Shown piece after piece: positions 57,601 through 64,000 of a stretch of 64,000 bases of DNA (position 1 is its first letter; every line of letters starts with the position of its first letter). A model generated the notes under the pieces. The model did no database searches and was not told the origin of the DNA. It saw only the letters and a list, made by a program, of their open reading frames with translations. Origin of the DNA: Mytilus galloprovincialis (Eukaryota > Mollusca > Bivalvia > Mytilida > Mytilidae); the NCBI RefSeq assembly GCF_965363235.1, contig NC_134851.1, forward strand, positions 20,488,347 through 20,552,346. The letters are read 5' to 3'. Position numbers and translations under genes: made by a program.

Positions 57601-60367
57601 CGGGTTGTTGTCTCTTTGACACATTCCCCATTTCCATTCTCAATTTTATTATACGAACAAGAACAAACAGCTCTACGTTGTTTTGACATTTATCAATTTT
57701 CAGGAAACATTGCGAAAAATGATCTTCAATATTTCGAAAACATGTGAAATAAAATTGCTAACACGGTGGACCGTCGAGTGTCAACAAACGTAGTAGACTT
57801 GTTCACTGAAAAGACGAGGATAATGGTTTCATCTGACATTTGTTATGCATTCCCAGTTTTCAGGGGCGGATGCAGGAATTTTCGAAAGGGGGGGTGCTAA
57901 CCCAGGGAACCCAGGGCAAAGGGGGGTGCAAAACATATGTCCCGATACAAATGCATTGATCGGCAAAAATAAAGGGGGGGTGCGCACCCCCGGAACCCCC
58001 CCCCTGGATCCGCCACTGGTTTTGATCATGATATTTAAAAAGACGTACTTTTTTTCAATCTATGTAACTAGAAAATTCCAAATTGAAATGTCTCTTCATC
58101 TGGACCGACTTGGCATCTACTACGTTTGGACGGGTCCATTTCATTAGTAAGGTGATCGATAAATATTACGGAGTTTGACAGAAAAGGAAAACGAACTTAT
58201 TGTTATTTGTTTTCAACAAGGGTTTCGTTCCGCTAAATTATTTGCGCAAACAAAGTTTGTCTATTTTTAGATTACAGGTAATCATTTGACACTACGCATT
58301 AACCTGTGTAGTGATTTTGATTTTACGATAAATGTATGAATGAACGATAATTTTATGAATGAACAAGAGCACCTGACCTCTTAAAGAAACACAAATTAAA
58401 CATATAAAACCGTATTTAATAGGAGATAATTCAGTTAAATTTTCAATACTAAATCAACAACTGAAATGAATCCATATTTTGTTGAAACATCGTACGAACG
58501 GCGGAAAACGGAATCGCAGTTATAAAAATGTACTTTTTTTCACTCGGACTTCTATGTTATTTGATAGTCAAACGATTGACCCTTTAAATACAAAAATACA
58601 TCTACAAGAACATATTCTGAAACTTCTTAAATCCACTAACGTTTTTTTAAAGTTTCAAGCTATGTATTGCATTAGAAAACATACATAGGTGTTAAAGAAT
58701 GACAGACCAGGAGCCTGTTTAACAAAATACTATGGCTTGATATGGGCGGAGTCTCTGATCTGGGTCACAAAGATGGCCATACGCGATAGCATAAAAGCAA
58801 TTGCTTTAAAAAGCCATTTATATCTCTGATATCATAACCAGGCGGTTAAATATAAAATATCTGCCGATTTTCACTGGCAACAGGCTTCTATTGAAAGCAC
58901 TGCACATTGAACATGTTGAATAAAAGTATATATAAAGATAGCAAGTCAATGGACCAATTTATACATTAATGATCAATAACAAAGATAACCTTAAGAAAAA
59001 TGTGAAGATTATCTTTGCGGCTTGATTTATTGACAATCATGCATACACGGGTTATGTTCTTCTCATATATGTTATGATGGTATGATACTAAACCCCTAAC
59101 GGGAAGGATTGTGCCTGGTTATGTTCTTCTCATATATGTTATGATGGTATGATACTAAACCCCTAACGGGAAGGATTGTGCCTGATGTTCATATGATGAA
59201 ATCATAATCTTTCAGTCAGTTTAGTTGAAGTCTGGAGCTGGCATGTCAGTTAACTGCTAGTAGTCTGTTGTTATTTATGTATTATTGTCATTTTGTTTAT
59301 TTTCTTTGGTTACATCTTCTGACATCAGACTCGGATTTCTCTTGAACTGAATTTTAATGTGCGTATTGTTATGCGTTTACTTTACTACATTGGTTAGAGG
59401 TGTATAGGGGGAGGGTTGAGATCTCACAAACATGTTTAACCCCGCCGCATTTTTGCGCCTGTCCCAAGTCAGGAGCCTCTGGCCTTTGTTAGTCTTGTAT
59501 TATTTTAATTTTAGTTTCTTGTGTACAATTTGGAAATTAGTATGGCGTTCATTATCACTGGACTAGTATATATTTGTTTAGGGGCCAGCTGAAGGACGCC
59601 TCCGGGTGCGGGAATTTCTCGCTACATTGAAGACCTGTTGGTGACTTTCTGCTGTTGTTTTTTATTTGGGCGGGTTGTTGTCTCTTTGACACATTCCCCA
59701 TTTCCATTCTCAATTTTATACAACAATAATTTTTCCATTGTGGCATCAGATATTTTGTATTATGACATCAAAATTTTATCTGGAACCTTTGTGATGTGCA
59801 GTAATGTTGGATAAATAGCAATAAGGTGTATTATCGCTTTTTTACAAAAATTTCCTTCGGCTTCGATCTTGCTAACTGATAATTTCCTTTCTCTGCGGAG
59901 TCAAGTGATACATGTATGAAAAGTTATTGCTAGAACCTTATGAAATTTACAGCGTCATAATAGTAATAGGTGAAATATCGATAAAAGATCATTATTGGTC
60001 ATCTCAACACATTGCTTTTCTCAATTTGACCGTACCCCTGCTCAAGAGAGATAATTATCAAACCTTGTGATGATCAACCACAATATAAATGTGACTAAAA
60101 TTTAGAATTCTAATGCCTGACTTTAATAGGACACAATAATTTATTAGCTTTTTTTTAATTATTCTTTCAGTTTTGCATTAATTCAGGTTTCACTAAGAGT
60201 AAACACTGTAAATAAATAAATGTTGCCATGTTGAGCAGCTGTTTGTTTGCTGAGAACATTTCGAGTTAAGTCTAATGGATGACAAAAAATGTAAACTTAT
60301 ATCCTCTGTTTATACCTGCAGGTGCATGGCCACCCTTCAGTTCTGCATCTTGACTAGCGTCTGACAT
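54485..60367 (-). CDS. DAP: Death-associated protein 1 (DAP1), 109 aa, four coding exons
   Basis: Coding exons 60367-60316, 56391-56289, 55083-55026 and 54601-54485 join in phase (52+103+58+117 = 330 nt). The predicted protein runs MSDASQDAELKGGHAPA, VKVGGMRVVTHQKN, GGPKSDKHHTSVLISG, then SKGDKDFPPEAVKAYHDKP. It aligns along its whole length with vertebrate DAP1: GG/AGHPPAVKAGGMRI, FISGVIARGDKDFPP. DAP1 is a small, mostly disordered proline-rich cytosolic protein. In mammals it is an mTOR substrate that restrains autophagy (established). Mussel DAP1 keeps the ISG...GDKDFPP core but shows no Ser-Pro at the position of the human second mTOR site. An acceptor (AAAAGCAG) four bases before the ATG suggests a 5' UTR intron. 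Donor of exon 2 (GG|GTCTGT) is weak. Confidence 0.93.
54586..54812. repeat. Triplicated ~77-bp unit at the DAP1 exon 4 acceptor
   Basis: Units 54586-54663, 54664-54740 and 54741-54812 share GGAAATCTTTGTCTCCCTGA and AAAATGTATTAAAA. Unit 3 keeps an intact acceptor CAG|GGAGAC (exon start would be 54756). Unit 2 has CTG in place of CAG. Confidence 0.88.
55026..55083 (-). CDS. DAP: DAP1 exon 3
   Basis: 58 nt encoding GPKSDKHHTSVLISGALSK. Acceptor TTTTTTCAG, donor AAG|GTGAGT. Corresponds to the vertebrate FISG region. Confidence 0.9.
55238..55532 (+). repeat. Dispersed repeat family B copy in DAP1 intron 2
   Basis: Contains GTTTCTCGTTTCTCG, AGCTTGTTGTTCCGTGTGAG and CACTCATACCACATCTTCCT. The remainder of intron 2 (55533-56288) is unassigned. 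Confidence 0.75.
56289..56391 (-). CDS. DAP: DAP1 exon 2
   Basis: Encodes VKVGGMRVVTHQKNEKVEG, then ATPPPTKEEIEEFGDG. Acceptor TTTTTTACAG. The overlapping plus-strand frame 56201-56461 is its shadow. Confidence 0.9.
57502..57655 (-). repeat. Dispersed repeat family A fragment in DAP1 intron 1
   Basis: Shares CGCCTCCGGGTGCGGGAATT and the terminal CCATTTCCATTCTCAATTTTA with the other family A copies. Confidence 0.8.
57861..58018. mobile_element. 158-bp G-rich MITE with GTTTT target duplication
   Basis: Inverted termini CAGGGGCGGATGCAGG and CAGTGGCGGATCCAGG (reverse complement of the right end), flanked by GTTTT at 57856-57860 and 58019-58023. This terminal sequence is common in metazoan MITEs. 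The frames 57829-58147 are its by-products. Confidence 0.85.
59041..59720 (-). repeat. Longest copy of dispersed repeat family A, with an internal tandem duplication
   Basis: Ends in the family terminus at 59716. At 59050-59185 a ~67-bp segment (GGTTATGTTCTTCTCATATA ... GGAAGGATTGTGCCTG) is present twice in tandem. Confidence 0.8.
60316..60367 (-). CDS. DAP: DAP1 exon 1
   Basis: Encodes the first 17 residues, ending GGHAPA plus one base; donor G|GTATAA. The Met is the only one in frame after the nearby acceptor. Confidence 0.85.
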
Positions 60368-62376
60368 TTTTCTGCTTTTGAAAAAAAATATGCGAAGTAT
60401 CAATACAAAAGCGTGCAATATATGGCCTTGACCTTTGTTTACGTGGTTCAGCTTATGGCACGCTGTACCTGTCACTAGTGAATGTTTATTTTTGGTTATG
60501 ATGAAGGAATTGTCATACTGGTTTAGTTTGAATTGTACTGCCTTTCTTTATTCTATCATTATTTTTCAACGAAATAGCTTAAATTCATATTTTTCCCGGA
60601 AAAAAATGAATTTTTGGCGTATTTTTTAAAAATATGATTCGTCGGGTCTTGTCTTCCATACAAAAGACATTCTTTCGGAAACCCTCGGACAGATTTATCA
60701 AGACCAAAGGCATACGAAAAACGGAAGCAACACAATCAAATCGTCAAAAACCCACAAACACACAAACTTAAAGTAAGTAACGATTCTGCAACTAAGTAAT
60801 ATTGTGATTATATGAATGATAGAGTCTCCAAACTCTGTTTTGATCTCTTCGACTTCAGATGTAAGACGTTTCGGCCAAATTTTGCTAGTTCGACCGCCGT
60901 CGTTTCGGCCACACTGTCAAATCGACCACAGTCGTTTCTTCATTTGATATACATTTTTAGCTTCATTTATATTCAAGTTAACCAACTGTTAATCTGTAAC
61001 ACTGTCAAATCGACAACAGTCGTTATGGGCTAAATCTGGGTTACACTAAAGACCTGAAAGTGGACCTGAAAATATAAGACTAAAATTATTCAAATTGCAA
61101 TAACTTTTTTATTATTGGATCGAATTTCTTCAAATTGGAATTTTATTAATTGTTAATGTCCATATTTCATTAAAATTTAAATGTTTTAAATAAAAAAACA
61201 AGTTTTTGATGTAAAAAGTTGGACCTGAACGGAGAAATGAGTCAAACGCAAATTCAGACTTCTTTATGTCTGAGCTCTGATGACTGCCCATACGAAAAAT
61301 CACAGAAACAAGTGCCTGTGGACTAAATGTGCGTCTGGCGTAAATATAAAATTTTAATCATGGTATCTAAGATGAGTTTATTTGTAAAGACGATTTGACC
61401 GTTTAATTGAAAAATATGTTTATAATTGAATCAAACATTCAAAGTAATTGACATAATTGAAAAACATGTGTGTATCAATAGTTTAATTTTTATTCTCGTT
61501 GTGTGCACTTGTATGCAAATTTGTTTGCCATTACGCCATTACTTAAAATCACACCACAAGTTCCTATTAGATTTGACAATTATTTTTTTTTAAATTGACA
61601 TTATAATCTTGATAATGAAAAAGTGATTGTTGCTTGATCTCAGATAGTCAAAATAATTATGATTATAAAAAGGCTATTTTTGCTATGACATCTTACTGCA
61701 ACACTAGATGTCAAATTGTTATTGGAAGACAAAATTAAGGTCATTCCCTGACAATATTCAGCTAAATTCCAAAAGTATAAATAAGGTTATAGTCATGATA
61801 GTTGTGAATGGTGATCATTAAAGAAATGGATTTTTTTTTATATGTACCGAACAAGATATGGCATTTATATATGATATTTATTTAAAAAGTGTAGAAGGTT
61901 GTTGTTCTTATCAATATATTTATTATGATCCATCCAACTTATCATTTCAATGGAATACATATTGTAGCCAGGAAAATACCTCACCAACTTTTTTACAAAC
62001 AAAAAAAGAAGGATATATAATTGAGAGAAAATACAAATAATTTATATCATGTATAACCATGATAACATACATGCACATGTACAGAACCTACAAATTAAAA
62101 CAATATATTCATCATGTTCATACACATGTATCTTATATGAAAATAAGTGTAGAAAATTGTCTGCAAATACATGTACATGTCCAACAAATGTCAGATTTGA
62201 AGTATTGGTGATGCTAATGAACTTCAAGCTAAAAAAAGATTTTGAAAACACTGTGAACACTGTTAACAATGGTTAATTGTAAAAAAAATTATCCCTATTC
62301 ATGATATTTTTTTTACAGTAAAATTACCTGATTATGACTTTTTGTTTTTTTCATATTTTATTTTAAAACCTTCCAG
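60368..62376. other. Intergenic region between divergent DAP1 and the CWC25-like gene
   Basis: Probably a shared or bidirectional promoter region plus 5' UTR sequence. Repeat-derived bits (61315-61370). A short GACNNNNGTCGTTTCGGCC-like duplication lies at 60885-61020 (TCAAATCGACCACAGTCGTT and TCAAATCGACAACAGTCGTT). No coding exon recognised. Confidence 0.4.
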
Positions 62377-62400
62377 GATTGTAATAAATAACGGAGAATT

Positions 62401-63654
62401 ATGGATGCTGAGGAAAAGAAAAGGATTAAAGAAATTATGAGAGATAAAGAGTAAGATACAATTTTGTTGTGATTATCTTTGAAATTTATGACATTATTCA
62501 ACATTTGTATAAAATTGAGAATGGAAATGAGGAATGTGTTAAAGAGACAACAATCTGATCAAAGAGCAGAAAATATTGGAAGGCCACCAATGGGTCTTCA
62601 ACACAGCGAGAAAATCCAGCACTCAGAGGCATGCTTCAGGTGGCCCCTAAACAAAAATGTGTACTAGTTCAGTGATAATGGACATCATCATGATCATACT
62701 TACCTCCAAAATAGGTTAATGAACTAAAATAAAAAATCATACATGACTAACAAAGGCAAGAAGCTCCTGCAAAAATGTGGTGAGGATAAACATGATAAAC
62801 ATGTTTTGAGAGATCTCAATCTTCCCTCTATACCTCAAGCCAATGTAGAAAAAACAAACACACAGTAATAAACACTTACAGTAAAACTCAAGTTTAAAAG
62901 AAGCAAGAGTGAAATGTCAGAATAGGTAACAAAAGAAACTCAACAAAATGACAAAGTGAATCAATATTAAAGCCAAAATATACCATCTTTAAAGACCTTA
63001 CAACATTATCGTAACTACATGTATATTAATATCATGTACAAATGTATAAGGGTCCAAATATTATCATGTGGTTATATGTCTAATTGGCTAAGAGTTCTAG
63101 GGTGCACTGAACACAGTGCAGGCCAAAATTCCAAGGTCTCACTCAGAAGACGTACAAGCAAGGGTTGTACAAGCAAGGGTTGAAGTCCTGTTTACCAAAT
63201 TCAAATACAGAATGACTTTTGGCTTCATTGGTGCAGGTTTACATATTAAAACTATTATGGCATGCCTTCTGACCATTGCTGACATAAGAAAAACATGGGA
63301 ATTCTAAAATACCAATTAAATTTGTTTGTAATAATCACCTTTTACCACTGAAAATATTAAAATCATGATTATCACAATGTATCATGATTATGCATTACAT
63401 TTTTTCACATTATTGCAGAATTTTTTTAAAGGGTTGTCCCCTTCAGATTTAGAATATAATTTACAGGTATATATTTCTTGATAGTGTTTGAATATAGAAA
63501 AAATCACTACGATTAAAATAAATTGTTTTGTTTCTTTTAAGTAAAACAGAAGAAAAGTTACAATGGATGTACAAGGGAGACAGGCCAGAAATGGAGGAAT
63601 ATCTTCTCGGAAAAAGAATAGACAGACATATTGAAAAAGATGATAAACCTCCTG
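62401..63654 (+). CDS. Start of a gene with a CWC25-like motif (two exons, partial)
   Basis: Exon 62401-62450 (MDAEEKKRIKEIMRDK plus two bases; donor GA|GTAAGA) joins in phase to exon 63542-63654 (acceptor TTTCTTTTAAG), which reads KTEEKLQWMYKGDRP, MEEYLLGKRIDRHI, EKDDKPP. The arrangement EEKL-WMY-G...EYLLG--ID matches the spliceosome factor CWC25 just after its N-terminal domain. The N-terminal KSWHP-type module of CWC25 is not seen upstream, and an acceptor at 62376 is followed by an in-frame stop before the ATG. This is therefore either a shortened relative, an alternative start, or a different protein sharing the motif. After the second exon the frame either continues through a donor (G|GTTAGG) or stops at TAG two codons later, giving a 55-residue protein. 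Confidence 0.5.
62512..62960 (+). repeat. Dispersed repeat family A copy in the CWC25-like intron
   Basis: Begins AAAATTGAGAATGGAAATGA and contains diverged versions of all family landmarks. An older copy than 31357-31655. The frame 62479-62667 is repeat-derived. Confidence 0.75.
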
Positions 63655-63795
63655 GTTAGGGTTTTCTGTTTCTAGAAATTTGATTTTTTCCTTACTGTAG
63701 ATTTTTTGTTCCCGTGTCCAAATTTTAGAAGATCTAGGGAAAATTATATTTTGGTAGATATTTGTCTTTGAGTCCAGACTTTTTTACAAATAGAT

Positions 63796-63895
63796 ATAGG
63801 AAGATGTTATGTGAGTGCCAATGAGACAACTCTCCATCCAAATAACATTTAAAAAAGTAAACCATCATAGGTCAATGTACGGCCGTCTGCATTCT
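63796..63895 (+). repeat. Dispersed repeat family C fragment
   Basis: Contains GAGTGCCAATGAGACAACTC and GTCAATGTACGGCCGTC, the landmarks of family C. Confidence 0.7.
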
Positions 63896-63912
63896 GTAGA
63901 TTCATTTACTTT

Positions 63913-63995
63913 CATGAACACCAATTTTGTGGATAAGGTACATGATTTTGAAGACATAAAATCATGTACGGTATCCAGGAAAATTGGTGTTCATG
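63913..63995. repeat. Foldback repeat at the window end
   Basis: Arms 63913-63950 and 63959-63995 are inverted copies (CATGAACACCAATTTT / AAAATTGGTGTTCATG, plus ATGTAC pairing). May continue past the window. Confidence 0.75.
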
Positions 63996-64000
63996 ATTTT

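Noticed and set aside
63084-63195. tRNA-like A and B boxes (TGGCTAAGAG, GGGTTGAAGTCC)
   Set aside because: The boxes are about 80 bases apart and the B box has poor fit; also spans a 15-bp tandem duplication. Not called as tRNA or SINE.

Overview
The window is AT-rich, intron-rich animal DNA dominated by interspersed repeats. Gene content and repeat families point to a marine bivalve, most likely a mussel of the genus Mytilus. The host genes are two intronless-coding Toll-like receptors, a multi-exon C-type lectin, a DAP1 (death-associated protein 1) gene, and the start of a gene with a CWC25-like motif. The species assignment is an inference from recognition of repeat and gene families; no search was run.

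Layout. 1-7.6 kb: a decayed copy of an unnamed multicopy invertebrate protein family, a 1.08-kb CpG-rich foldback element, and a reverse-transcriptase element fossil. 7.6-10.2 kb: TLR copy A (minus, 860 aa). 10.2-17.9 kb: non-coding DNA including a very young 3,075-bp direct tandem duplication. 17.9-20.1 kb: a second decayed fragment of the unnamed family, split by a DNA element. 20.1-24 kb: repeats and unassigned DNA. 24.05-26.6 kb: TLR copy B (minus, 859 aa). 26.6-35.1 kb: no recognised gene, several MITE-like elements. 35.1-48.4 kb: the lectin gene on the minus strand, with ten coding exons whose phases all join and add up to 525 codons including the stop. They encode a signal peptide, three C-type lectin domains (CTLDs), two copies of a 41-residue linker and a C-terminal PAN/apple-like domain. 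48.4-54.5 kb: repeats and a CpG-rich motif block. 54.5-60.4 kb: DAP1 on the minus strand in four coding exons (109 aa). 62.4-63.7 kb: two plus-strand exons with a CWC25-like motif, divergent from DAP1.

How it fits together. Two membrane TLRs and a predicted secreted multi-CTLD lectin make this mainly an innate-immunity segment; DAP1 is a conserved autophagy regulator. Recent tandem duplication is the theme: the TLR pair, the 3,075-bp unit, a 985/987-bp unit that doubles a lectin exon, and a roughly 77-bp unit at the DAP1 exon 4 acceptor.

The most unusual structure is a minisatellite inside lectin intron 7. Its roughly 75-90-bp unit is the last ~50 nt of the preceding CTLD3 exon together with that exon's splice donor, repeated about 13 times. 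Each unit can be read as a 33-nt, phase 1-1 potential micro-exon. Whether the copies are spliced in, act as decoy donors or are inert cannot be told from sequence alone.
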